DNA of 64,000 nucleotides from Anaerolineales bacterium (GCA_015075185.1 JABTUW010000001.1:620001-684000), one strand, 5' to 3'; shown: positions 1-9,508, numbered from the stretch's first letter. Notes: generated by a model not told the origin, from the sequence alone. Numbers and translations are program-made.

Positions 1-892
1 ACGTCCGCGAGACCGCCAGGAGCAGGAGGTCATTGATCGTCACCTGGCGCAGGCCCAATGTCTCGGCGCTTTCTTTCAATCGCTTCCGGTAGGCGAGGAT
101 AGCTGTGGCATCGGCGGAGGCGTTGAGTGTGAGTTGGGCCGTGGTTTGCAGGGAGTTCAACATACGGGTGGCAATAACCTTGCGAATGCCTTTGACCGGG
201 ATCGTTCGCACGTCATCGTCAACCACAGCAGGAGTCACTACTGGAGCGGGAACCTCCGGTTGAGCTGCCACCGTCTGCAAATCATCGGCCATAATCCGGC
301 CTCTCACCCCGGAACCGTGGTCAGGTACCTGGAAGCCCCCCTGCGCCGCCATACTTTTAGCCAGCGGCGTCATGACCGGTTTCTGGGCCAGCGCGGCCTG
401 CACATCCCGCTCAATAATCCGCCCGGCAGGACCGCTGCCCGCCATGCCGGCCAGGTCCAACCCTTTTTGTTTGGCCAGATTTCTGGCCCGCGGGGATATG
501 CCCACCGCTGCATTCGCCGCTGTTTCGAGAGCTTTCGCCGGAGCGACTTCCGGCGTTTTAGGCGGGCTGCTTGTCTCAACCGCTGCGGGGGCTGGTTCAG
601 CGGCAAAACCCTGATCTTTGGCTCCGGCCGGCCGCAGGCTGCTGACATCTTCGCCCGGCTGGCCGATAGCAGCAATATTGGTCAAGACCGGAACATCGTC
701 GCCTGCCTCAAAAAATAGAGCCAGGACGGCCCCGGAAATAGGGCTTTCGACCTCCACCAGGGCTTTGTCGGTCTCCACTTCGGCCAGGATTTCCCCGGCC
801 GTCACCTGATCTCCAACCCCTTTTTTCCAGCCAACGATCAGACAGCTCTCGACCGATTGGCCCTGCTTGGGCATAACAACTGCGGTTGCCAT
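1..892 (-). CDS. Dihydrolipoamide acyltransferase E2 of a 2-oxoacid dehydrogenase complex (3' end outside window)
   Basis: E2 core subunit that carries acyl groups on a lipoyl arm in a pyruvate-, acetoin- or branched-chain-type dehydrogenase complex. The N-terminal 75 residues are a lipoyl domain; the lysine of the ETDKA motif near residue 45 is the expected lipoylation site. An Ala/Pro-rich linker leads to a peripheral subunit-binding domain (SPRARNLAKQKG to GRIIERDVQAAL, about 130-165). A second, weaker copy follows (TPLAKSMAAQGG to GRIMADDLQ, about 172-205). The start of the catalytic domain (IPVKGIRKVIATRM) is then visible before the window ends. The ATG at 892 has GAGG eight bases upstream. 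The DeoR gene lies upstream on the same strand. Which 2-oxoacid is used cannot be told without the neighbouring E1 genes. Confidence 0.93.
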   Translation of the reverse strand, partial: MATAVVMPKQGQSVESCLIVGWKKGVGDQVTAGEILAEVETDKALVEVESPISGAVLALFFEAGDDVPVLTNIAAIGQPGEDVSSLRPAGAKDQGFAAEPAPAAVETSSPPKTPEVAPAKALETAANAAVGISPRARNLAKQKGLDLAGMAGSGPAGRIIERDVQAALAQKPVMTPLAKSMAAQGGFQVPDHGSGVRGRIMADDLQTVAAQPEVPAPVVTPAVVDDDVRTIPVKGIRKVIATRMLNSLQTTAQLTLNASADATAILAYRKRLKESAETLGLRQVTINDLLLLAVSRT

Positions 893-954
893 AACTGTGT
901 TACCTCAATGGGGTAGATTAACTTGATAAATGTGTTTAATAAACTCTAAAACGT

Positions 955-1002
955 AATGCGTAAAACGTAAGGAATCAGAAGACATTTACCTTTTTACGCA
1001 TT
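955..1002 (-). terminator. Inverted repeat after the DeoR gene, possible terminator
   Basis: AATGCGTAAAA (955-965) and TTTTACGCATT (992-1002) are perfect 11-base inverted arms separated by 26 bases, directly downstream of the deoR-type stop codon. Read on the minus strand the hairpin is followed by a short T-rich stretch, so it may end deoR transcription before the E2 gene. The long loop makes it weak. Confidence 0.4.
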
Positions 1003-1005
1003 AAC

Positions 1006-1782
1006 TTACACGACGACGATTTCAATCCCCGCCGTCCGTACTCGCTCCAGCAAATCCGCCGGGGCATGCTCATCGGTGATGACGGTATCAATTTGTTCCG
1101 GCCGGGCAAAAGAGGCCAGGCCGACCCGGCCCCACTTGGTGGCGTCGAGCACGGCAATGGTCTGGCGGCACATGCCAACCAGGGCACGTTTCACCTCGGC
1201 CTCGTCGGCGCTGACATCGGTCAGCCCTTCCGGCAGGTTAAGGCCGTGCGCCCCAAAAAAGCCTTTTTGAATGTTGAATTTCCGCAAGAACTCAAGACCG
1301 TCTACACCGATTAAAGAAGCCGTTTCTCGCTGTAGCGTTCCACCCGACATGACCACCCTGATACTGGGTGTATCCTGCAATTCCTGAGCGATGACCAGAC
1401 TGTTGGTGATAATAGTCAAATGGCGGTGATTCTTGAGGTGCTGCACAATTGCCAAAACCGTACTGCTGCTGTCGAGAAAGATGGCATCGCCGTCGAGAAC
1501 CAGGGAAGCTCCGGCTTGACCAATCCGGCTTTTTTCCTGGACCTGCCGCTGCCGGCGCAGAGCCAAGGCTAACTCGTACATGTTGCCGGCCGGGATGGCT
1601 CCGCCGTGGGTGCGGACAATCAAATTCTGTTCGGCCAGTGCCTGCAAATCGACCCGGATCGTTACCTCCGAGACGCCTAACTGCTGGCTCAATTCCGCTA
1701 CCGATACCCGGCCCATTAGGTCAACCTGGCGCAGTATCTCCTGGCGTCTTTCTTCCAGATAGAGTTCCTTCGACCACAACAT
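1006..1782 (-). CDS. DeoR/GlpR family transcriptional regulator
   Basis: A 258-residue sugar-metabolism type repressor. The N-terminal winged helix includes [20 protein letters not shown] and the recognition helix [15 protein letters not shown], followed by the family-typical RTHGGA turn near residue 60. The C-terminal part (75-258) is the DeoR sensor domain that binds phosphorylated sugars, with the motifs [16 protein letters not shown] and GFFGAHGLN. The length is normal for the family. No strong ribosome-binding site precedes the ATG at 1782. A good promoter with phased direct repeats lies just upstream, which suggests autoregulation. The gene is codirectional with the E2 gene 114 bases downstream, but whether it controls that gene is not shown. 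Confidence 0.92.
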   Translation of the reverse strand: MLWSKELYLEERRQEILRQVDLMGRVSVAELSQQLGVSEVTIRVDLQALAEQNLIVRTHGGAIPAGNMYELALALRRQRQVQEKSRIGQAGASLVLDGDAIFLDSSSTVLAIVQHLKNHRHLTIITNSLVIAQELQDTPSIRVVMSGGTLQRETASLIGVDGLEFLRKFNIQKGFFGAHGLNLPEGLTDVSADEAEVKRALVGMCRQTIAVLDATKWGRVGLASFARPEQIDTVITDEHAPADLLERVRTAGIEIVVV

Positions 1783-1811
1783 AGCTAATTGTTACTTATG
1801 ATTTCTTTATT

Positions 1812-1858
1812 TTACTTTCGATTACTTTCATATTAACACAAAACAAAATTCCTGTCAA
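1812..1858 (-). promoter_or_regulatory. Promoter and likely operator of the DeoR-family gene
   Basis: On the minus strand TTGACA (1853-1858) is followed after exactly 17 bases by TAATAT (1830-1835). Immediately downstream lie two copies of GAAAGTAA exactly 10 bases apart (1822-1829 and 1812-1819), one helical turn. Direct repeats overlapping the transcription start fit binding by a DeoR-type repressor and hence autoregulation. Confidence 0.6.
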
Positions 1859-1966
1859 TCCTGAATACGGAAAAGTTCTGCCCTGGATGGATGCGTCCAA
1901 CCTTATGGTAGCGTAGGGCAAGTTGTTACTTATTCTACAGAACCACCTAAAAGCTGGGCTCATCCG

Positions 1967-3652
1967 TCAGCCTTCGCCCCGCCGTCCTTTATAGTCGAAT
2001 TGCTGCTCGTAGAGCTGGCGCAGGGTCTGCAGAGTGTCGGCCTCGACCGCCAACTTATCCTCCCGGAGACAGGCAATCCGGGCGAACCGTAAAGCCAGAC
2101 CCGACTCGTACTGGCGGCTGGCCTGGATTTCGTTGAACAGCACCTCGACCACGACCTGCGGCTGGACAAACACCGTGCTACCCCGGCGCGACTGCTCCAG
2201 GGCCAGCAAGCGCCGGGTCATCGCCTCGAATTCAGGATCGGTCAAGCCCTTAAAGGTCTTGCCGACCACCAGGTACCGGCCGGTATCAGCGTCACGAGTG
2301 GCCAGGTGGTAATTGGACAGCCAGCCGTGCCGCCGCCCGTAGCCCCAATCCGCGGCGACAATGACCAAATCAAGAGTGACGACATGCTTAAGCTTCAGCC
2401 AAGCTTTGCCCCGGACACCGGGAGTGTAAGGGCTGTCCAGAGCTTTGGCCATCACCCCCTCGTGGCCCTCGCGAAAAGCCGCCTCGGCAAAAGCCTGCCC
2501 TTCGGCCAAGGTGGTTGGGATCACGCGCCGCACCCGCTTCACCTGGCCGGCTGCCGCCTCGAGGGCTTGCCAGCGGTCCTGATAAGGGAAGTCGAGCAGG
2601 GTTTTCCCGTTGAGATACAGCGCATCGAACAGGTGAAGCTGAACCGGAATTTCGGCGACTGTCTCGGCCAGAGCATGCTTGCGCCGGAAGCGGCGCATCA
2701 AGTGCTGGAAGGGCAGTGGCCGCCCCTGTTGGTCTACTGCCAGGGCCTCCCCTTCTACAATCGCCTCCTCGACCCCCAGCGCTTCCTTCACCTCGGCCAC
2801 GACATCAGGCAGGCTGCCGGTGACGTCAGCCAACTGGCGCGAGTAGATCCGCACCTGGTCGCCCTGGCGGTGGATCTGCACCCTGGCCCCGTCGAGCTTG
2901 TATTCCAGGGCCAGGTGTCCCCCGTGGCGCTCGAAGGCTTCGGCCAGGTCTGTGGCGGTTTGGGCCAGCATCGGTTTGAGGGGACGGAACAGGCGCAGTT
3001 CAACCTGTTTCAGCCCGTTTTCACCTCTCGTCAGAGCCGTGAGAGCCACCTCGCCCAGATCACCCCACAGTTGGTTCGCTCGCTGCACCAATCTGGGTTT
3101 GACCCTCGCAGCCCGGGCAATGGCCTCTAACATCAGCCCCTCGTTGACTCCGTGGCGCATCTCCTGGGAGATGACCTTTACCAGGGTTTTGGCTTCCACG
3201 GGCGTCGCCCGGCGGAATAAGCCCAGCAGCAGGGCTTCTTTGCGCGTTTGGGAGCCTTTGCCGGCAGTTTCGGCCAGCGCCTCAAAAGCGTGAAAAACTT
3301 CAAGCAGGGTCAACGGCGGCGGCTCGATAGGCTGGCTGCGGGTTTGTTCCAGCAGCATCCGCGCCGCTTCGCCACCATCCACCGCCTGGCGATAGATTTC
3401 TTCCTGTATCGCCGGCGAGGCGTCGGTCAGGTTACGCAGGACCGTCTGGACTGCCCGCCAACTAATATTCAAGGCCCGCTCATCCCATTCCGGGAAAACC
3501 TGGCCGATGGTCAGGCGCACTGCCGGGGGAAGTTCCTCTGGGGCCAGTCCTTGCAGAAAATCGGCTAACAACGCGGTCAGCTCCAGGCGTTTACTCGTTT
3601 GTTCCAGTTGCTGGCCCAGCTCGGCCAATTGGACAAAGGGTGTTTCAGGCAT
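1967..3652 (-). CDS. ATP-dependent DNA ligase
   Basis: Joins nicked DNA using ATP; 561 residues, the size of archaeal-type single-subunit ligases. The N-terminal half is the helical DNA-binding domain. The nucleotidyltransferase domain begins near residue 235 with the active-site motif EYKLDGAR (lysine at about 255), followed by VEGEALAVD, EGVMAKALDSPY and the KxK-like WLKLK. The C-terminal OB-fold contains GRRHGWLSNYHLA and ends with a basic tail. The ATG at 3652 is preferred over an upstream in-frame start because GGGGAGGAG stands eight bases before it. The gene stands alone with no LigD polymerase or Ku nearby, so it is probably an auxiliary repair ligase beside NAD-dependent LigA. Confidence 0.95.
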   Translation of the reverse strand: MPETPFVQLAELGQQLEQTSKRLELTALLADFLQGLAPEELPPAVRLTIGQVFPEWDERALNISWRAVQTVLRNLTDASPAIQEEIYRQAVDGGEAARMLLEQTRSQPIEPPPLTLLEVFHAFEALAETAGKGSQTRKEALLLGLFRRATPVEAKTLVKVISQEMRHGVNEGLMLEAIARAARVKPRLVQRANQLWGDLGEVALTALTRGENGLKQVELRLFRPLKPMLAQTATDLAEAFERHGGHLALEYKLDGARVQIHRQGDQVRIYSRQLADVTGSLPDVVAEVKEALGVEEAIVEGEALAVDQQGRPLPFQHLMRRFRRKHALAETVAEIPVQLHLFDALYLNGKTLLDFPYQDRWQALEAAAGQVKRVRRVIPTTLAEGQAFAEAAFREGHEGVMAKALDSPYTPGVRGKAWLKLKHVVTLDLVIVAADWGYGRRHGWLSNYHLATRDADTGRYLVVGKTFKGLTDPEFEAMTRRLLALEQSRRGSTVFVQPQVVVEVLFNEIQASRQYESGLALRFARIACLREDKLAVEADTLQTLRQLYEQQFDYKGRRGEG

Positions 3653-3856
3653 GGCGATAACTCCTCCCCTTGATCTTACAAACCTCACCACAAGTCTCGG
3701 CATTTCTGGTGCAAAATTAGATGGCTGCCGGCATACACTCGACCGACAAAAAGCGGGGAAATACGACGCCCTGTCTGAAGAGGGGCATCGGGAAGGTGAA
3801 GCGGTTATATCAATCTGTGGTGTATGGTAAACCCACTCATTCAGACTGTCAACCTT

Positions 3857-3988
3857 AGAACCGCGCCGAAAACACCTGAGGGCTGTTTTGGAGGATGTGA
3901 GTTATGCCGTGCATTTGCCAGGTTTCGGCCGTCACGGCCACTTCGGGCTCACTCTCCAGGTTGAAAAGATGATCCCACTGGCTTGGGC
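3857..3988 (-). pseudogene. 3' remnant of an unidentified protein gene
   Basis: A protein-like reading frame on the minus strand ends in a stop at 3857. It includes the stretches SQWDHLFNLESEPEVAVT and WQMHGITHILQN. The ITHIL pattern recalls C-termini of large membrane glycosyltransferases, but the identification is weak. No start or ribosome-binding site is present, and it abuts an unrelated remnant on the other strand, so it is read as a gene end left by a rearrangement. Confidence 0.3.
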
Positions 3989-3991
3989 CGG

Positions 3992-4063
3992 CTGCTGGAG
4001 GCCAAAGCCTTGTTAGAGAAAAGCCTGGCGCTAAGTCGGGAGGTTGGCAATCGCTATAACACA
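3992..4063 (+). pseudogene. TPR repeat remnant
   Basis: The plus strand encodes LLEAKALLEKSLALSREV, a typical repeat unit of the TPR-rich regulators common in this group, but only about 24 residues survive. It has no start, and the flanking sequence is unrelated. It is probably a scrap of a duplicated BTAD/TPR regulator such as the one at 6.0-9.4 kb. Confidence 0.4.
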
Positions 4064-4085
4064 GCCAATGGGCCGAATCGCCTTT

Positions 4086-4895
4086 TTAGTTACGCCGAGA
4101 TGGGTTGAATAACGCGTCTTCAGCGAGAGGGGCGTAATCTTCCTGGGGGTGGGCTTCGGCGACGAGATCGTCTAAGGGAATAGTCATCTCACGGGCGTAT
4201 CCCGGCGGTCCGTACTGCCATGGCTTGTCAGGTATGGGTAAAGGAATGATTGGCAGCTCAGCTTGGCGCTGAGATCGCCGCAAGGCCAGTGTCTGCTTCA
4301 AGCCACGGCGTACCAGCGGGATGCGCACGACCAGCAAAACGACGAGCGCGGCCAGATAGACGTTCAGTTCGTAGATGGCCTGTGGGTCGTGGACCAATAC
4401 TTTTTTGCTGGCGCTGGTGGCCAGGATCGCGTGCATAACGCCCGCACTGCCGGCGAGATAGACCAGCCGGTGCAGCCGCTTCCAATGCTTCCTCAGCCGG
4501 CGCATTGCCCAGCGGTTGGAGGTCAGAGCCAGTGCTGTCAGGATCAGCAACCCCAGCAGGCCGAGGGCGATATAGAACTGGATCGGCCAGGCCAGCCAGG
4601 CCCACCCGGCCTCTTTGAGATAGACCAGCACGTGCAGAACAGCGAAGCCGAAGGCCCACAAGCCGGCCGGTTTGCGCAGGCTGATCAGGCTGCGCCAGCC
4701 GAAGTAGGTATGCAGCGGCGTTACAGCTAGGCAGACCAACAGAAAGCGGATGGCCCACTTTCCACTCTCCAACCCGGGATCAAAGGTGTCGGTGGCGTTC
4801 CAGTCCGTCCTGCCCAGGCTCATAACGAGGGTCAATACAGAACCGGCCCACAGATTGAGCGCTGCCCAGCGCCAATTTGACGTTAGCCAAGCCAT
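4086..4895 (-). CDS. msrQ: MsrQ/YedZ-like haem-binding membrane subunit (ferric-reductase-like)
   Basis: An integral membrane protein of 269 residues with about six hydrophobic segments. The family places a b-type haem in the membrane and passes electrons from quinone to the periplasmic molybdoenzyme MsrP, which repairs oxidised methionine. Visible family features are the segment WAIRFLLVCLAVTPLHTYFG, the paired histidines around LHVLVYLKE and the KRLHRLVYLAG helix. The C-terminal 50-residue tail is charged and longer than usual. There is no msrP next to it; the nearest molybdopterin-fold protein is at 39.1 kb. The ATG at 4895 has GGAG 8-9 bases upstream. The fold assignment is firm; the partner is not known. 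Confidence 0.85.
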   Translation of the reverse strand: MAWLTSNWRWAALNLWAGSVLTLVMSLGRTDWNATDTFDPGLESGKWAIRFLLVCLAVTPLHTYFGWRSLISLRKPAGLWAFGFAVLHVLVYLKEAGWAWLAWPIQFYIALGLLGLLILTALALTSNRWAMRRLRKHWKRLHRLVYLAGSAGVMHAILATSASKKVLVHDPQAIYELNVYLAALVVLLVVRIPLVRRGLKQTLALRRSQRQAELPIIPLPIPDKPWQYGPPGYAREMTIPLDDLVAEAHPQEDYAPLAEDALFNPSRRN

Positions 4896-5008
4896 AGCAT
4901 CTTCTCCTTTGCGGTGATCTTCTACCTATATACACCGGCTGGGTGAGAGCGGTTCCCTGGCTGACCCAAATTGGCAGATAAGCAAAAATATGACGATTGA
5001 AACTTGAT

Positions 5009-5204
5009 CTACGACTGTAAAGCAGCCCGGATCTGAGCCAAATGCTCTTCGGTGTGAGTGACGATGTGCCGACTACTCGTTTTCGCCCGGAGCGGTCCTT
5101 AAGCGCTGGGCTACAGCGGGCTGGTTCAGCAAGGTAGTCAATTGTTCATAAACACGCTCGAGTCGTTGGGCTTCGCCCCGGTTTGGTTCATTGCTTACAG
5201 TCAC
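5009..5204 (-). pseudogene. DinB-family protein, internally deleted
   Basis: A GTG start at 5204 behind a perfect AGGAGGTG site opens a frame resembling the N-terminus of DinB-superfamily proteins (RLERVYEQLTTLLNQPAV, then PGENEW). The frame hits a stop after about 43 residues. In another frame the typical C-terminus follows at once (RHIVTHTEEHLAQI to the stop at 5009). The roughly 100 central residues that carry the metal-binding histidines are missing. The intact ribosome-binding site suggests a fairly recent internal deletion. Confidence 0.75.
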
Positions 5205-5236
5205 AATTCACCTCCTGATGAGTGTTATATCCAGAA

Positions 5237-5962
5237 CTACGCCCTGATCTCTGCCTGATGCGCCTCGACCATCTCGGCCATGCTCTTGAAACAAAAATCA
5301 TACGGGGGCCTTTCGCCCGGCGGCATGGTCGCCCCGAAACCCTCCTGCCCATACCGGCGGTAAATCCAGCAGGTCTTTAGCCCGTGGCGATTAGCCGGAA
5401 CATGGTCATGAAACAGACTTTCGGCGGTGTGCAGGATCTCTGACTTGCCAATCCCCCGGCTCTGAAGCATTGTCAGCATATAGTCGAAATTAGCGTCGGC
5501 CGGTTTGTAGCTGCCAATATCTTCGGCCGTATAGATGGCATCAAACTCAACCCCAAGCTTGCTGTTACTGGCCGCGAAACTCTCATTATCTACGTTTGAC
5601 AAAATCACAAGTTGGTAATACTGCTTGAGATACAGGAGCGCGCCGGCCGAGTCAGGAAAGGCCGGCCAATCCTTGATGGAGCGGCCATAACGGAGACACT
5701 CATCCCAGCTCACGCTGAGGCCCCACGCTTCAGCCAGTCGCCGGTAAACAACGGCCAACAAATCCTGATAACGTTTGGCCGGCGTCTGGCGCTGCTGGCT
5801 CGACTCATAGCGAGCATGCGCCTCAAGGATCTCATTCCGGGTGAGTTCCCGCTCAAGCTGGTCGGTGAGAGGCGCCAATCCAGCGACCATGCCACTCTCC
5901 CAATCAATGAGCGTCCCATAACAGTCAAATGTCAACACCTTAAAATCTGTAAGTTTCATCAT
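5237..5962 (-). CDS. HAD superfamily hydrolase, haloacid dehalogenase type II
   Basis: A soluble hydrolase of about 241 residues. Family members remove halide from 2-haloacids or phosphate from small metabolites through an aspartyl intermediate. The motif FDCYGTLIDWESG near the N-terminus carries the nucleophilic aspartate, LSNVDN is motif II, and YKPADANFDYML contains the motif III lysine. HTAESLFHDHVPA replaces the usual motif IV. The ATG at 5962 is preferred over an upstream in-frame start because AGGAG is seven bases before it. It lies directly downstream of the BTAD regulator gene (60-base gap) and may be cotranscribed. Whether the substrate is a haloacid cannot be decided from sequence. 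Confidence 0.88.
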   Translation of the reverse strand: MMKLTDFKVLTFDCYGTLIDWESGMVAGLAPLTDQLERELTRNEILEAHARYESSQQRQTPAKRYQDLLAVVYRRLAEAWGLSVSWDECLRYGRSIKDWPAFPDSAGALLYLKQYYQLVILSNVDNESFAASNSKLGVEFDAIYTAEDIGSYKPADANFDYMLTMLQSRGIGKSEILHTAESLFHDHVPANRHGLKTCWIYRRYGQEGFGATMPPGERPPYDFCFKSMAEMVEAHQAEIRA

Positions 5963-6022
5963 TACCTCGCTCCTGTGCTGCACTCCTAAAAGCCAGCGCT
6001 GCTTTCAGATAGACACGGGCCT

Positions 6023-9000
6023 CTAATTCCGGCTGGACAGTTCCTGGATGAGCCGCTTTGTCGTGGTCTGCCAATCGAGGTTTTGGCTCCGGGCTTTGCT
6101 GGCGGCCAACATATCCGCCGGCCATATCGCTGCCAACCCGGCCAAGCCCCGGCGAGCTTTTTCTTTAGTTTCATAAGTACCGGCGGGATGATGCTCGGCC
6201 AGGGAAAGGAGTTCAAGCGCCCACTGCGATTCTCCCCCTCGCGCCACCAGCCCAGCTGCCCCAACGAAGACATCGAGCGCGAGGGGAGCCAGCCGCTGCT
6301 GCATGGCTAACCGGAGAGTCTCAGTGTAGTACTGCCGGGTTTCATATTCGCGGGTTTCATTCAGAGCGGCCAGCACATGACCCAGGTGACACAGGACCGT
6401 CGCAATTTCAATCTCGTTCTCTATTTGTTGCCATAAGGCCAGGGACTCCCGCAGATACTGTTCGGCTCGACCATATTCACCCCGGTCATAAGCCAGTCGC
6501 CCCAGGTTGCTGAGACTCTCGGCCAGGTCAGGTTGGTGACGAGCCGCAGCAGCCGATTTGAGACTCTCTCCATAAAAGTGCTCGGCCTCCTCATAATTGC
6601 CTTGCAGCCGCCTGACCGAGCCAAGCTTCCCCAGGAAGCCTCTCGCCTCGAGACGCCCCGCTTCTTTACAAATGGCCAGACCTTGCTCAATATATGCCTC
6701 AGCCTGCGCAATCTGCCCCTGGGCGATGGCTAACCGGCTGAAAGCGTGCAGCAAGTCGGTCATCCCGTTGACATCGTTGAAGTCCTGGCGGGTCTGTAGA
6801 TCTTCGTCCAAAAGTCGTTTGGCCCGGGCATACTCACCCCGCGCGCCAGCGATCAAGGCCAGACGCTGCACCCCATAACCTCGCTCCATCCGTTCATCAA
6901 TTTCCTGAAAAACGGTCAGGGCCTGCTGCAAAAGTTGTTCAGCCTCGTCTAGTTGTCCTTCGCTGTGAGCTGCCACGCCCTGTAACAGGAGCATATCGGC
7001 TACATTCCTCCGGTCGCCCAGATTGGCAAAGAGGATCAAACCTTCCTGGCCCCGCTGTCTGGCCTCGGCATGGTTGCCCTGGAATTCCAGTACCCAGCCC
7101 AGCCCCAACAATGCCAGCGCTTCTTTTTTTTGATCGGGGGGCCTGGCCCGGCGCAGTCGTAAAACGGCCTGTTCAGCGAACGCCCGGCCTTCGTCCAATT
7201 GGCCCCGCCGGGCGCATAAATGACCTAATCCGGCTAGAAGACAACCGACCAGACTCTCATATTCTTCGGGCACGGCCGCTGCCTCCCACGGTTCTGCGGC
7301 AGGCATGAAGGTTGACAGTGCCTGTCTGAGGGCCAGTTCGTTTTCGTACAGTAGGCCGCCATACTCGCCCAAGAGCCACAATCCCAGCACAGATTTCTCA
7401 AGGGCCTGGACATTTTTGTGGGCAACCGCATAACGCCAGGCCGCTCGAATGTTGTCCATATCGGCGGCCAACGCGGCCAGAGCCGTCTTTTGCTGGTTGG
7501 TCTGAAGGGCTAACCCCTGGTCTTCAAGAAAAGCGGTGTAATAAGCGCAGTGTAACGCCTGCAACACTTCCTCGTCGCCGGGGATGGTGCGCAACTGTTC
7601 GGCGGCAAACTGCCGGATGAGTTCGTGCAGCTCGTAGCGCCCGCTTTCGGCACGCCGCAGCAAGGCCTTATCTACCAAGCTGCTGAGCAAGGTTAGCGTC
7701 GCGCCGGTCACCTGGATGGCGGCCTCACGTAGGCACCCACCCTGAAAGACAGATAGTTTGCATAAAAGGGCTTTCTCGGTCTCAGGCAGCCGCTGCCACG
7801 TTTGTTCCAGAACTGCTTTAATGCTCCGGTGACGCTCCGGCGTATTACGGAGCGACGTCGTCAGAAAGTCGAGGCTGCGCTCGATTTCCTGGACGATCTC
7901 TCGACAAGTGATTGAGCGGACCCAAGGAGCGGCCAGTTCCAGGGCCAGCGGCATCCCATCAACCAGTTGGCACAGACGGATCACGTGTGGAAGGTCCGCC
8001 TCAGACAGGTTGAAGCCGGCCTCAGCGCGGCAGGCACGTTCCAGGAAAAGGCGCATGGCGCTATAGCTTTCGAAATTGGTATCGGGAGAGGCATCCTTTG
8101 GAAAAGATAACCCTTGCACCCGATAACTCCATTCTTCTTGCAGGTTGAGCCGCTCCCGCGAGGTTGCCAGCAGCTTGACCTGAGGCGCAGCCATCAGAAT
8201 TTCTGACAACAAACCTACCCCTGCCAGAAGATGCTCGAGATTATCAATAACCAGGAGCAGTTGCTTTTCATCCAGGTAGTTGAAGAGTTCGGTTTTTGGC
8301 TTGACTCCAGCCTGAATGGTGAGGTGGAGAGCTTCAGCAAGGGCGGAAATGACGATTTCAGGCTCGCCGACAGAGGCTAGCGGCGCAAAGTGAACGCCGT
8401 GCGGAAACGAATCCTTCACTTCGGCTGCCGCAGCCAGGGCCAGACGAGTCTTGCCGATACCGCCCGGACCCATCAAGGTCAGCAACCGGCAGGCCGGTTC
8501 TTCGACCAACAGCCGCCTGATTTCGGCCACTTCCTGTTCCCGGCCGATGAAAGAGGTCGGTTGTAATGGCAGGTTGTGCCGGGGAGACAAAGGAGCAACG
8601 GACAATTCTCCTTTGCTTTCCGGTTTCTCTGCGCCCCAGCTTAAATCGCCAGCCCGGATACGTTCATAAACGGCCTTCGTCTCCGGTCCCGTCTCAACCC
8701 CTAACTCTTCGGCCAGCACCTTGACACACAACTCATACTGGGCCAAGGCCGCACTGCGCTGGCCGTCGCGGGCCAGCAGCAGCATCAACTGCCGGTGGGC
8801 TTCTTCCCGCCACGGCTCCAGACCGAGCAGGCGGCGGATAACCGCAATTCCTTCGGGCAGCTCTCCCTGCTCGGCGTGATGGGCCGCCAGGGTGTGAAGC
8901 GCCTGGATGACCATTTCCCGCAGCCGGGCCTGCTCGGCTAACATCCAGGTTTCGAAGTCGGGGGCATGGCGCACGTAGTAGCCGCTCAGGAAATCGCCCC

Positions 9001-9379
9001 GGTACAAGGCCACGGCCTCTTGCAGCCGTTGCACCTCCCCAACCAATCCGACCCCGTCCGCCCTGGCTCTAAATTCAACCACATCAATCCAAAGAGAGCA
9101 ATCAGGTCTGAAGGCGACGGTCTGGCCATCGAGGTCGAGGTAATCCCCCACTTTCTCTCGCAGATTGGACAGGGCTTTGCGCAGGTTGGCGCGGGCGGCG
9201 TCATCGGGCACATCGCCCCACAAGAGGGCAGCCAGTGTGGAACGAGTTTGTGGCTGGTCGGTGACGGCCAGGTAGTAGAGGATAGCCTGGCTCTTGCTCG
9301 ATAGGGCCTCGGCGACGGAAACTCCGGCCCGGATAATTTCGGGGCGACCTAAGAGGCGCAGTTGCAGTGTTTCCCCCAT
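6023..9379 (-). CDS. BTAD-domain transcriptional regulator with NB-ARC ATPase and TPR repeats (SARP/AfsR-like, STAND class)
   Basis: A signal-transduction ATPase and DNA-binding regulator of 1,118 residues. Residues 1-95 form an OmpR-type winged helix (LQLRLLGRPEI to RANLRKALSNLREKVGD). About 95-240 is the bacterial transcriptional activation (BTAD) helical domain. NB-ARC follows, with the Walker A motif GPGGIGKTRLALA near residue 305, Walker B LLVIDNLEHL and the downstream GMPLALELAA motif. The C-terminal half is a long TPR array (for example ALALLGLGWVLEFQGNHAEA). The ATG at 9379 is chosen because the domain begins at once and a G-rich site precedes it; an in-frame start 33 bases upstream also exists. 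It is transcribed divergently from the small gene at 9509, and the 129-base gap should hold both promoters. Confidence 0.93.
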   Translation of the reverse strand: MGETLQLRLLGRPEIIRAGVSVAEALSSKSQAILYYLAVTDQPQTRSTLAALLWGDVPDDAARANLRKALSNLREKVGDYLDLDGQTVAFRPDCSLWIDVVEFRARADGVGLVGEVQRLQEAVALYRGDFLSGYYVRHAPDFETWMLAEQARLREMVIQALHTLAAHHAEQGELPEGIAVIRRLLGLEPWREEAHRQLMLLLARDGQRSAALAQYELCVKVLAEELGVETGPETKAVYERIRAGDLSWGAEKPESKGELSVAPLSPRHNLPLQPTSFIGREQEVAEIRRLLVEEPACRLLTLMGPGGIGKTRLALAAAAEVKDSFPHGVHFAPLASVGEPEIVISALAEALHLTIQAGVKPKTELFNYLDEKQLLLVIDNLEHLLAGVGLLSEILMAAPQVKLLATSRERLNLQEEWSYRVQGLSFPKDASPDTNFESYSAMRLFLERACRAEAGFNLSEADLPHVIRLCQLVDGMPLALELAAPWVRSITCREIVQEIERSLDFLTTSLRNTPERHRSIKAVLEQTWQRLPETEKALLCKLSVFQGGCLREAAIQVTGATLTLLSSLVDKALLRRAESGRYELHELIRQFAAEQLRTIPGDEEVLQALHCAYYTAFLEDQGLALQTNQQKTALAALAADMDNIRAAWRYAVAHKNVQALEKSVLGLWLLGEYGGLLYENELALRQALSTFMPAAEPWEAAAVPEEYESLVGCLLAGLGHLCARRGQLDEGRAFAEQAVLRLRRARPPDQKKEALALLGLGWVLEFQGNHAEARQRGQEGLILFANLGDRRNVADMLLLQGVAAHSEGQLDEAEQLLQQALTVFQEIDERMERGYGVQRLALIAGARGEYARAKRLLDEDLQTRQDFNDVNGMTDLLHAFSRLAIAQGQIAQAEAYIEQGLAICKEAGRLEARGFLGKLGSVRRLQGNYEEAEHFYGESLKSAAAARHQPDLAESLSNLGRLAYDRGEYGRAEQYLRESLALWQQIENEIEIATVLCHLGHVLAALNETREYETRQYYTETLRLAMQQRLAPLALDVFVGAAGLVARGGESQWALELLSLAEHHPAGTYETKEKARRGLAGLAAIWPADMLAASKARSQNLDWQTTTKRLIQELSSRN

Positions 9380-9508
9380 ATTTCCCCCCAAATTCACACG
9401 AAAAGTCGCCAAAATTCACGCTTTTTTCCCGCTTTGGACACGCTCAGTTTGATATGCTGTGAGTGTGTTTGAAGTATAGCACAGTTTTGAAAGGAAATTA
9501 AACATCCA

